Shown: positions 1 to 7,038 of the stretch, piece after piece
Layout of the letters: each line of letters starts with the position of its first letter
Numbering within the stretch: position 1 is the stretch's first letter
NCBI GenBank assembly: GCA_020850945.1
Contig: JADZDR010000052.1
Location: 1 to 64,000 of the forward strand
Direction: 5' to 3'
Length of the DNA: 64,000 nt
DNA from: Acidimicrobiia bacterium
Lineage (GTDB): Bacteria > Actinomycetota > Acidimicrobiia > UBA2766
Made by a program: the position numbers and the translations under genes
Notes under the pieces: model-generated
What the model was told of the DNA's origin: nothing
Databases searched by the model: none
What the model saw: only the letters and a program-made list of their open reading frames with translations

Positions 1-114
1 CCGTCGGGGGTGGTCCCATGGCGGGTGGTGGTGCGGCCATCGGGGGTGGTCCCATGGCGGGTGGTGGTGCGGCCATCGGGGGTGGTCCCATCGCGGGTGG
101 TGGTGCGGCCATCG
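1..114. repeat. 36-bp tandem repeat, about three copies, coding
   Basis: A 36-bp unit beginning with a run of five G and containing GGTGGTGGTGCGGCCATC is repeated about three times from base 1 and continues outside the window. The copies differ by single bases. On the minus strand it encodes the 12-residue Pro/Met/Ala repeat of the partial zinc-ribbon protein, so it is a coding minisatellite and not a CRISPR. Confidence 0.85.
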
Positions 115-319
115 GGGGCGCTGCGGCGACAGGATCGGGGGCGACGTATCCGCCGGGCAGCGACGTCGCGGCCACCTCCGGCTCCGCATGCATCGCAGGC
201 ATCGTCTCAAGAGGTGGAGCCGAGACGGAACGGACCGCCGTGGCAGGATGGCCGAGGAAGCATGTTCCGTCCGGGTTGAGCGGCACCTCCTGGTGGCACC
301 AGTCGCAGAAGCCTTGCAT
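1..319 (-). CDS. Zinc-ribbon protein with proline/methionine repeats (partial, 3' end beyond window)
   Basis: The reading frame opens at the ATG at 319 and runs off the window at base 1 with no stop, so only the first 106 codons are visible. Residues 5-24 read C-D-W-C ... C-F-L-G-H, which fits a short zinc-binding knuckle (Cys5, Cys8, Cys20, His24). A linker follows, and from about residue 69 comes a 12-residue tandem repeat, MAAPPPAMGPPP. A GGGAG ribosome-binding site lies nine bases before the ATG. The function is unknown. The layout (N-terminal metal ribbon plus low-complexity Pro/Ala tail) suggests a protein-interaction or membrane-proximal regulatory protein. The start and frame are supported by the Cys/His spacing and by the repeat staying in frame. 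Confidence 0.7.
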   Translation of the reverse strand, partial: MQGFCDWCHQEVPLNPDGTCFLGHPATAVRSVSAPPLETMPAMHAEPEVAATSLPGGYVAPDPVAAAPPMAAPPPAMGPPPMAAPPPAMGPPPMAAPPPAMGPPPT

Positions 320-434
320 CGCGCACGTCTCCCTGGGGAAGTCCGACCACTACTTGATTCGGCTCAGCGCCCCAGAAAGTGGAGAGGGTTCTCCATCGAT
401 CACCGATCGCGTGTCAGCTATCATGGCTCCCACT

Positions 435-510
435 GCGGACGTGGCTCAGTTGGTAGAGCATCACCTTGCCAAGGTGAGGGTCGCGGGTTCGAATCCCGTC
501 GTCCGCTCCA
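435..510 (+). tRNA. tRNA-Gly (GCC anticodon), CCA encoded
   Basis: The acceptor stem GCGGACG (435-441) pairs with CGTCCGC (500-506). The D-arm has GCTC...GAGC. The anticodon arm is TCACC-TTGCCAA-GGTGA, giving anticodon GCC. The T-arm is GCGGG-TTCGAAT-CCCGT. The discriminator T (507) is followed by encoded CCA (508-510). The gene stands alone on the plus strand, and its 3' half is repeated 2.1 kb downstream. Confidence 0.97.
460..508 (+). repeat. 49-bp direct repeat, left copy (inside tRNA-Gly; putative att site)
   Basis: These 49 bases of the tRNA gene (anticodon arm to the first bases after the acceptor stem) recur without mismatch at 2571-2619. A perfect repeat of a tRNA 3' half is the usual footprint of tyrosine-integrase attachment sites. 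No integrase is seen between the copies. Confidence 0.8.
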
Positions 511-803
511 TTGAAGATGCAGGTCAGAGGGGGTGTGGGCGTGCCAGACGGGTGGGCCGGAGGCGAAGTCGGCGGGATCGGGTACACATTCAGGGCCAGC
601 GGCTTCACGTGGCGCAGAAAGCACTCGAGATCAGGTTCTGAGCGGGCCGCGAATCGCTGGGTCGCGGCGCGACAATGCAGCGATTCCCCGTAAAAGGTCA
701 GGGGGCCGGCAGCCGGCCGCCACGTGGGCCTGGTAGCATTCACCCGCGGCCCGGGACCCCGACCGCATGGGTATGGGCCCGCCGACGGGCCGGGAGGACC
801 GCG

Positions 804-2321
804 ATGCGGAAGCGAAGACGTCTACGCGTCGGGGGACGGGACCCAGGACCCGCTGGTCGGGCCAGGACGGCCGTCGCCGGTGCCCTGGTCGCAGCCGTCG
901 TCACGGTCGTCGTCACGGTCGTGCCCGCAGCCGGTCTCGGGGACGTATCCGCGCAGGATTCCGCCAACGTCTCGGACTTCGCGCCACCTCGGGATCTCGG
1001 CACGTTGGGCGGTCCCGCATCCGGGGCTACGGACGTGAACGAGGCGGGCGTCGTCGTCGGCACAGCCGACTCCGCCGAAAGCGAGCACACGCACGCAGCC
1101 CTCTGGGAGACCGACGAGACGATACGGGACCTCGGCACACTCGGAGGCGCCCGCGCCTACGCAATGGGGGTGAACGCTGCGGGAGTCGTTGTCGGATCTT
1201 CGGAGGTGTCCGCCCCCTGGGTCGAGTTCGCGTTCGTCTGGGATCCGACAACCGGCGAGATGCGCGACATCAGCGGAGGGATGCCGTCCGCCGCCCTCGA
1301 CGTGAACGAAGCCGGCCGGATCGCCGGCTACACGCACGGAGGCGGCTCGGGATACGAGGCGGCCCTCTGGGAGGCCGACGGGACGAGACGGGACCTCGGC
1401 ACGCTCGGCGGCCTGCGGTCGGTGGCGACGGCGATCAACGATGCCGGTTGGGTCGTCGGATATTCGAACGTGGCCGACAGTCGTGCCAGCCACGCCTTTC
1501 TCTGGGATCCGACGAGCGGCGTGATGCCGGCCATCGGCACGCTCGGCGGGGACGACTCGTGGGCGGTGGACGTGAACGAGGCAGGCCAGATCGTCGGCAA
1601 GTCGGAACTGACACCGGGCGCCTCGAACGCCGAGCACGCCTTTCTCTGGGATCCGACAACCGGTGAGATGGAGGACATCGGCACGCTCGGCGGGGCGTTC
1701 TCGACGGCGTGGGGTCTCAACGACGTCGGTCAGGTCGTCGGATCCTCGACTTTGGCCGTGGGAGACTCGGTCGGACGAGGATTCGTCTGGGATCGGACGG
1801 GAGGCATGCGCCTGCTCGGCACGCTCGGCGGCCGCACGGAGGAGGCCGCCGCCGTCAACGACGCCGGGCGGATCGTCGGCATGTCCGAGACCCCCGACTT
1901 CGCGGGACGGGCCGTCATCTGGGAAGTGCCGCCGCCGGGAGACCGCATGGACGTGACGTTCCGAGGCGGCCACTTCGGCGGATTCCACGCCGGCGGTGCC
2001 CTTCGCTCGGGGAACGTCGCAGTGCAACGCGACGGCGACGGCGTACGGCGGGTCTGGGGCTCGGGTGTACTCCCAGGGCCGGACGGGAGCGACGTTCCCG
2101 TCGCAGTCGACGTGCGCCGACTGTGGATCCTGGCCCTCTACGTCGGGGCGGTCCACGTCTCCCTTCCCGGAGGCGTGGCACGCACCCCGGTCGTAACAGG
2201 CGCCCTCGCCGGCGCAGATGCCACGGTCGGAGCCACGTCGAGCTGGATCGACACGTTCGTCTGGCCGTGGGCTTGGTACCGGCTCACCTGGACTGTGACC
2301 GACGCGGCCGACGACGAGTGA
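804..2321 (+). CDS. Secreted HAF-repeat (seven-bladed propeller-like) protein
   Basis: A 505-residue protein. The start is ATG 804, with GGGAGGA five bases upstream; in-frame codons further upstream lack such a site. Residues 1-50 form an Arg-rich n-region plus hydrophobic stretch (signal peptide or anchor). Residues 57-375 hold seven repeats of the HAF family (D-L-G-T-L-G-G ... V-N-E-A-G-x-V-V-G), known in extracellular proteins of unknown function and compatible with a seven-bladed propeller. From residue 380 comes a separate ~125-residue domain containing RLWIL, also found at the C-terminus of the secreted protein at 28189. The gene is the only one between the tRNA-Gly and its partial copy, so it may be cargo of a decayed integrated element. 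In the 293-base leader after the tRNA I see only TAGCAT at about 734 as a possible -10. Confidence 0.85.
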   Translation: MRKRRRLRVGGRDPGPAGRARTAVAGALVAAVVTVVVTVVPAAGLGDVSAQDSANVSDFAPPRDLGTLGGPASGATDVNEAGVVVGTADSAESEHTHAALWETDETIRDLGTLGGARAYAMGVNAAGVVVGSSEVSAPWVEFAFVWDPTTGEMRDISGGMPSAALDVNEAGRIAGYTHGGGSGYEAALWEADGTRRDLGTLGGLRSVATAINDAGWVVGYSNVADSRASHAFLWDPTSGVMPAIGTLGGDDSWAVDVNEAGQIVGKSELTPGASNAEHAFLWDPTTGEMEDIGTLGGAFSTAWGLNDVGQVVGSSTLAVGDSVGRGFVWDRTGGMRLLGTLGGRTEEAAAVNDAGRIVGMSETPDFAGRAVIWEVPPPGDRMDVTFRGGHFGGFHAGGALRSGNVAVQRDGDGVRRVWGSGVLPGPDGSDVPVAVDVRRLWILALYVGAVHVSLPGGVARTPVVTGALAGADATVGATSSWIDTFVWPWAWYRLTWTVTDAADDE

Positions 2322-2520
2322 CCGAAGCGGAGCCCCCCACCCGCGGCCGCCGCCCTCGCCGCCACACGTCGGCGGCGGGCTATGTCGGGGGTCCGTGACG
2401 CGGCGCGCCCGGGCTTTCCTCGGCCTCCGCCCGGCCCAGGGGTGGACTGGGTACACCCCGGTACACGCCGAGCCGTCATTCCCCGAAATCCCCAGCGCGC
2501 CAATTCGGCCGACTTTTCCT

Positions 2521-2560
2521 ACCTGACCAGGGCCTTCGGGGGCGAAGGCCCTGGTCAGGT
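2521..2560. terminator. Perfect 18-bp stem, 4-nt loop hairpin
   Basis: ACCTGACCAGGGCCTTCG (2521-2538), loop GGGG, then the exact reverse complement (2543-2560). It lies 200 bp after the HAF stop codon and 10 bp before the tRNA fragment. There is no T-run on either side, so a Rho-independent terminator is possible but not typical. It could also be a boundary structure of the duplicated tRNA region. Confidence 0.5.
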
Positions 2561-2570
2561 GCCCCCCAGA

Positions 2571-2619
2571 ATCACCTTGCCAAGGTGAGGGTCGCGGGTT
2601 CGAATCCCGTCGTCCGCTC
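2571..2619 (+). repeat. 49-bp direct repeat, right copy (truncated tRNA-Gly 3' half)
   Basis: Identical to 460-508. It contains the 3' anticodon arm, variable loop, T-arm and 3' acceptor strand of tRNA-Gly but no 5' half, so it cannot fold as a tRNA. After the repeat the bases are TG instead of CA, and a weaker resemblance continues (CAGGTCAAAGGG here, CAGGTCAGAGGG after the intact tRNA). This could also mean decay of a tandem duplicate rather than site-specific integration. Confidence 0.85.
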
Positions 2620-2703
2620 TGCAAAGCCCAGGTCAAAGGGCGTCCCCGGCTTTCCATCCCCCCACCGGACTCCCACGTCATCCCCCACGTGGGCATCCCC
2701 CCC

Positions 2704-2748
2704 CGTGGGCGTAGTGAACCACGTCAGGTGTGGTTGAGTACGCCCACG
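2704..2748. terminator. Inverted repeat between convergent genes
   Basis: CGTGGGCGTA (2704-2713) pairs with TACGCCCACG (2739-2748). Inner bases AACCAC and GTGGTT extend the pairing around a CGTCAGGT-containing loop, and outer C-rich and G-rich flanks add more. It sits just downstream of the 3' end of the minus-strand gene ending at 2782 and is the best candidate for a bidirectional terminator there. No T-tract is seen. Confidence 0.45.
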
Positions 2749-2781
2749 TGAGGGGTTGGCGACTGCGGCGGTCCTGGCCGC

Positions 2782-3525
2782 TCAGAGCTCAGGTGCGAGC
2801 GACTGCAGCGTGGCCGTGTAGGCCATGCCGAATGACGTGCGTGGCTGGCCACCCACAGTCGTCTGCTTCACGACCCTCTTCAGGGGAAGGCCGTCCGCGT
2901 TGAGCCAGACATCCTCGGTCATCGAGCCGGTGCGCGCGCCCGAGAAGGTGATCTCGGCGCGGCCGTGGAAGGCTTCCACCGCCTCCCCGCCGACGCTCAG
3001 TGACTCGGACCCCACGTAGGTGACAGTCCCATCAGCCGCGAAGCTGCTGTTGTCGAAACCGTCGGTGCGCACAGCGCAGGACATCGGCCAGTTGTCCCCG
3101 GGTAGGGCCTCTGTTCTCACCATGTCTACGGGTGGCGTGCATGTCGTCGTAGTGGTCTGGTGCCACACGAGCATCGTCATGGTCTGGACACTGCGGTAGA
3201 GAGCCAGGATGCCGGTATCGCTCGGGCAGTAAACGCCTGTCTCCGAGGTGGACTTGGTCGTGATGACCAACACCCCGCAGTCACCCGCATAGCTGAGCGA
3301 CGAGCTCGCTGTCGGCGGCAGCGGAGTGCTGAAGGCGAACGGCCCGATACCCGATCGAGTGGATCCGCTGACGTCGTAGACATAGGTTCCTGCCTCCGGC
3401 CCGCTCGGTGCAGCGGCCACGCTCCCAGATGGCATCCATCCGGCGGAGGCCGCCGCCACGATCGCCACAGCTGCCAGCCGACAGCCGAGTCGCCGACCCC
3501 GTTCCCGTCTCCGTGCAACTTCCAT
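2782..3525 (-). CDS. Secreted protein of unknown function
   Basis: A 247-residue protein. The start is the ATG at 3525, preceded by a consensus GAGGAGG at ideal spacing. Residues 1-38 form a typical Sec signal (Arg-rich n-region, hydrophobic core VAIVAAASAGW, Ala-rich end). The mature part is beta-strand-like with several cysteines (G-D-C-G, Y-C-P, C-T-P-P, S-C-A-V) that could form disulfides. It ends with a segment (EDVWLNADGLPLKR) that recalls outer-surface or lipoprotein LppX-like folds only weakly. No catalytic motif is recognised. It is divergent from the histidine kinase gene that starts about 59 bp away, so it may be a target or sensor partner of that system; this is inference. Confidence 0.75.
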   Translation of the reverse strand: MEVARRRERGRRLGCRLAAVAIVAAASAGWMPSGSVAAAPSGPEAGTYVYDVSGSTRSGIGPFAFSTPLPPTASSSLSYAGDCGVLVITTKSTSETGVYCPSDTGILALYRSVQTMTMLVWHQTTTTTCTPPVDMVRTEALPGDNWPMSCAVRTDGFDNSSFAADGTVTYVGSESLSVGGEAVEAFHGRAEITFSGARTGSMTEDVWLNADGLPLKRVVKQTTVGGQPRTSFGMAYTATLQSLAPEL

Positions 3526-3583
3526 CGTTCCTCCTCTCCCGCCCCACGGGCCGTGCCGGCCCATCCAGTGCGGGACATCGGTT

Positions 3584-6247
3584 GTGCTGAGTGCACCTAA
3601 GCACCTCATCTCCCTCCTCGGAAGGGTCCTGAGCGGCTTCTCAAGCCGAGCAGCCAGATCTCAGGCCGCTCTCAGGGCGCCGATCATTACGCTATTGACG
3701 GGCACGGGAGCGGGTGCGCACGCGCGTTCGAGATCCGCAGCTGGGGGAGCCGAGACGAGCGAGTTGCAGGATGATCAGCAGGACGGATCCGTAGCCGCCG
3801 TGGGCGCCACAGCAGACGGATCAGGGAGCGCAGGGTCGATCGACGTCGGGTCCGGCGGCGCCGATGTGTTGCCGGTGCCGGCGGACTATGACCGGCTCTT
3901 GCCGCTGGCTGCGGGACTGCTGATCCTCTCCACGGTCACCGACGTGGGCATGATGCTCGGCCTCGAGGAGCCGTCCATCTGGAAGGTCCCGGCTCTCGTC
4001 GTCGGCCTGGTCGCCATCCTTGCCCTGGGCCTGGCCGGCTCTCTTGCGCACCGCTCGCCCCCGACGGCCTTCGCCGTGCTCGTGGGCGCTTTCAGTGCCT
4101 GCGTCCTCGTCGCCATAGATCGTGTCCTGCCGGCCAACCCGACCTGGGCCTGGCTGGTCCTTCCTGTCCTCCTCGTCGGCTCGTCACCCGGCCGCCGCTG
4201 GACGATGCCCTCCTGCTTCATGATCATCGGGCTGCTCGTACTCGTCGTCACGGGGCTTCCCCCGCACGCCGACGTCACGTCCGTCGACCTGCTCGGAGTG
4301 GCGACCATCGGTGTCGTCATTCTCGGTCTCGGCGACCTCGCTCGCCGCGGCGCCGACGCATCCTCGATCGAGGTCACGCGGGCGGAGTCGCTGAACCAGG
4401 CTCTCTCGCGGGCGGCCTCGGCCTCCGTGTCATTCGTCTCGTCCATTGCCCAGGACCTGACGACTCCGCTCCACGACATCGAGCGGTCGAGCCGGACCCT
4501 CGCCGGCGCCGCACAGGAGGGAACCACGGTCCGAGCGTGCCAACAGATCATCCTCGCCGCCGACGACGTGGGCTCCGTGGTGGACGAGGTGCTCGATCGT
4601 GAGCGGTTGCAGGCAGGACTGTTCGTGCTCGAACGAGACCCGGTCGACCTCTTCGACCTCATCCTGCGAGCGGCAGCCGCTGCCGGGCACGACATCGCCA
4701 TCGAAGGCACCCGCTGCCTGGTAGCAGCCGACGCGGACCGCCTCGCCGACGCTCTCACCGCCCTTCTCGAGGCGTTCCCGGCCGACCCGCGTGGGATGCG
4801 CGCGATCCTCGAGCGCGATCGGGGCGGGATATGTCTCCGGATCCCCGGGGCCACTCCGGCCCACCGCCGCAGCCCGCGACCGTCGCCACGGGAACGTCTG
4901 GCCACTGCGCTTGTCGAGGCGCACGGGGGGACGCTTCGCACGGAGCCCGCACTGTCCGTCTGGCTACCGGTCGATGACGATCCCCCCGCACGAACGCAGT
5001 CTGATGCCGACGCCGCCATCCGGGCGCGTGACGATCAAGCGCGCTGGTTCATCGTGCTCATGCTGGCGCTTGTCGGCGTTGGCCTTGTGCTCGGGCCCGC
5101 ATGGTCGGGGAACCTCGCCGTCTTCCTGGTGGCACAGGTCGCCCTCGTCTTGGCAGACCGTTTCGCCCGGCCCGATGTGGCGAACCCGTCGACACGGGTC
5201 GCCGCCCGCGTCGCTGTGATCGCGGTGTTCGCCGTGCTGATAGCAGCAAGCGGCGGGCTGCTCAGCCCCCTCTGGATCGTCGCCGGACTCCTCGTGGTCG
5301 GTGACAACGAGCAGAGCCTCAGAGCGACGCTCGGTCTCGGCATCGTCGGGTCTCTCACAGTCGGCATTGCCATCGGCGTGACGTGGCCAGAGGGGCTACC
5401 CCAGCTCTATGGTGCGGCGCCCGTGGCCGTGCCACTGGTGGCCGCCCTGTTCGTCGCACGTGTGAACGGCGGCATCGACATGCACAGACGAGCCCTGCAG
5501 GCGCTCAGCGCAGAGCTGGAGGCGTCCCGTGCCCGTGTCACACTGTTCCTGGCCGTCGTCTCCCACGAGTTGCTGACCCCGCTCACGGCGGTGCGCGGAT
5601 ATGCCGAGAGTCTGCTTCTGCCCCGACCCTGGAGCGAGGAGGAACTGCGGGAGTTCGTGACCGCCATCGGGGAGGAGAGCCAGAAGCTGGTCATGTTGAT
5701 CGCCGAGCTGGGCGACACGGCTGCCATCGAGCGAGGCACCCTCACCGTCGATGCCGTGCCCATGGACCTCGCCGATGCCGTACGGATCGCCGTGCGACGC
5801 GAGAGATCCCGATCACCGGAGTTGAGCATCGACGTCACCTGCGAATCCCAGCTGCCACCCGTCAACGCCGACCCACGCCGCGTGGACCAGTTGCTGGCCA
5901 ACATCCTCGACAACGCCGTCAAGCACACTCCGGCATCATCCTCGATCGACGTCACCATTCATGCCGACCCAGACAGGGTGCTGGTCGGCGTGGCCGACCA
6001 TGGGGCGGGAATGCCTCCCGAGCTTCGCCGAGAGATCTTCAAGCCCTTCTCGCGCACACCCGACTCGCGTCTGCCGGGCATGGGCCTCGGCCTGCACGTG
6101 TGCCAGGGCATCGTGGCGGCGCACGCGCCGGGAGCAGGGATCTGGTGCGAGGAGACCCCGGGCGGCGGCATGACCATCAGGGTGGCCCTGCCCCGTGCAG
6201 ACGTCGCGAGCTCACCTGGCGGTACGATCACGGGACCTGACGAATGA
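3584..6247 (+). CDS. Membrane sensor histidine kinase with a second, degenerate kinase half
   Basis: An 887-residue protein if the GTG at 3584 is used. The start is uncertain because there is no good ribosome site and only 59 bp separate it from the divergent gene. Residues ~105-245 are several membrane helices. Residues ~270-460 look like a HisKA/HATPase pair in which the phospho-accepting His is replaced by Gln290 (A-Q-D-L-T-T-P-L) and ATP-binding boxes are weak. Residues ~485-625 are a second helix bundle. Residues 650-880 are an intact kinase: His661 in S-H-E-L-L-T-P-L, N-box with ILDNAVKHT, G-boxes DHGAGM and GMGLGLHVC. The stop overlaps the next start by four bases, so kinase and response regulator are co-translated. 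Confidence 0.85.
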   Translation: MLSAPKHLISLLGRVLSGFSSRAARSQAALRAPIITLLTGTGAGAHARSRSAAGGAETSELQDDQQDGSVAAVGATADGSGSAGSIDVGSGGADVLPVPADYDRLLPLAAGLLILSTVTDVGMMLGLEEPSIWKVPALVVGLVAILALGLAGSLAHRSPPTAFAVLVGAFSACVLVAIDRVLPANPTWAWLVLPVLLVGSSPGRRWTMPSCFMIIGLLVLVVTGLPPHADVTSVDLLGVATIGVVILGLGDLARRGADASSIEVTRAESLNQALSRAASASVSFVSSIAQDLTTPLHDIERSSRTLAGAAQEGTTVRACQQIILAADDVGSVVDEVLDRERLQAGLFVLERDPVDLFDLILRAAAAAGHDIAIEGTRCLVAADADRLADALTALLEAFPADPRGMRAILERDRGGICLRIPGATPAHRRSPRPSPRERLATALVEAHGGTLRTEPALSVWLPVDDDPPARTQSDADAAIRARDDQARWFIVLMLALVGVGLVLGPAWSGNLAVFLVAQVALVLADRFARPDVANPSTRVAARVAVIAVFAVLIAASGGLLSPLWIVAGLLVVGDNEQSLRATLGLGIVGSLTVGIAIGVTWPEGLPQLYGAAPVAVPLVAALFVARVNGGIDMHRRALQALSAELEASRARVTLFLAVVSHELLTPLTAVRGYAESLLLPRPWSEEELREFVTAIGEESQKLVMLIAELGDTAAIERGTLTVDAVPMDLADAVRIAVRRERSRSPELSIDVTCESQLPPVNADPRRVDQLLANILDNAVKHTPASSSIDVTIHADPDRVLVGVADHGAGMPPELRREIFKPFSRTPDSRLPGMGLGLHVCQGIVAAHAPGAGIWCEETPGGGMTIRVALPRADVASSPGGTITGPDE

Positions 6248-6981
6248 GGATCAGCTCCGTGGACGACATGGCGACGGACGGGCCAACGGAGAAGGTCCTT
6301 GTCGTCGATGACGATTCCCGCGTGCGGCGGCTGCTGACGACGAACCTGCGAAGCGTGGGCTACGACGCGCTCTCAGCTGCCGATGGAACGCAAGCGGTCA
6401 CAGTGATCGCCCGCGAACAACCAGATCTCGTCGTGCTCGACCTGATGCTGCCGGGCATAGACGGATTCGAGGTCATCCAATCCGTGCGTGCCTTCTCCGA
6501 GGTGCCCATCATCCTCCTCACCGTCAAGGGCGAGCAGACGAACAAGGTGCGAGGCCTCACCTTGGGTGCAGACGACTACATCACCAAGCCATTCGGAATC
6601 GAGGAGCTGCTCGCGCGCGTGAACGCAGTGCTCCGCCGCGCACGCGGCATCGAGCCGGACTCCGAGATCATCGAGCTGCCCGAGATCCGTATCGACACCC
6701 GCCGTCGCGAGGTCACTGTCCGGGGTCACCAGGTACGCCTCACCCCTACCGAGTACCGGCTGTTGCTCGCGGTCTCCGAGCAGCCCGACCGAGTCCTCTC
6801 CAGCCAGGAGCTCCTCGAGCGTGTCTGGGGCCCCGGGTACCAGGATGCCCAGGAATACCTGTGGACCTACGTTCGCTATCTGCGTCGCAAGATCGAACGC
6901 GACCCCCAGCGCCCGACGCTGATCCGAAGCGAACCCGGCGTCGGCTACCGCCTCAGCCTCGGTTGCGGGGGAACTGCTTGA
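6244..6981 (+). CDS. OmpR/PhoB-family response regulator
   Basis: A 245-residue protein made of a receiver domain and a C-terminal winged helix. The acidic pocket is Asp22-Asp24, the phosphoacceptor is Asp66 (V-V-L-D-L-M-L-P-G) and the conserved Lys is Lys115 (T-K-P-F). Residues ~145-240 match the DNA-binding domain (RLTPTEYRLL ... YVRYLRRKIE ... GVGYRL), close to the KdpE/MtrA type. The start ATG overlaps the kinase stop (ATGA); an internal ATG at codon 9 is an alternative. It is the cognate partner of the upstream double-module kinase. A short hairpin (6994-7013) follows. Confidence 0.93.
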   Translation: MRISSVDDMATDGPTEKVLVVDDDSRVRRLLTTNLRSVGYDALSAADGTQAVTVIAREQPDLVVLDLMLPGIDGFEVIQSVRAFSEVPIILLTVKGEQTNKVRGLTLGADDYITKPFGIEELLARVNAVLRRARGIEPDSEIIELPEIRIDTRRREVTVRGHQVRLTPTEYRLLLAVSEQPDRVLSSQELLERVWGPGYQDAQEYLWTYVRYLRRKIERDPQRPTLIRSEPGVGYRLSLGCGGTA

Positions 6982-6993
6982 CGACGGCTGGGA

Positions 6994-7013
6994 CCCTACG
7001 CCGAGATGTAGGG
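6994..7013 (+). terminator. Short hairpin after the two-component operon
   Basis: CCCTAC (6994-6999) pairs with GTAGGG (7008-7013) around an 8-base loop, 12 bases after the response-regulator stop codon and in the gap before a convergent gene. The stem is short and no T-run follows, so the call is weak. Confidence 0.35.
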
Positions 7014-7038
7014 GGCGGGCGACTGCGGCCTCGGCCGC

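Larger units (their letters stand above)
2322..2781. other. 460-bp non-coding gap with two hairpins and a tRNA fragment
   Basis: No convincing coding frame. The interval holds a perfect 18-bp-stem hairpin (2521-2560), the partial tRNA copy (2571-2619) and a second inverted repeat (2704-2748). It separates the HAF gene from the convergent gene ending at 2782. Confidence 0.75.

Noticed and set aside
1-114. CRISPR-like direct repeats
   Set aside because: Units are contiguous with no spacers and stay in frame with a protein repeat.
414-624. Minus-strand peptides containing D-S-N-P-R-P-S-P-W-Q-G-D, also near 2600
   Set aside because: This is the well-known artefact of translating the antisense strand of a tRNA T-arm and anticodon arm; both places are the tRNA-Gly sequence.
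18-641. Plus-strand open frame over the Gly-rich repeat and through the tRNA
   Set aside because: It is the complement of the zinc-ribbon gene and reads straight through a tRNA gene; no ribosome site and no plausible domain after the repeat.
822-2696. Very long minus-strand open frame opposite the HAF gene
   Set aside because: High-GC shadow frame; composition is Arg/His/Gly-rich without motifs, and the opposite strand has clear HAF repeats, signal peptide and ribosome site.
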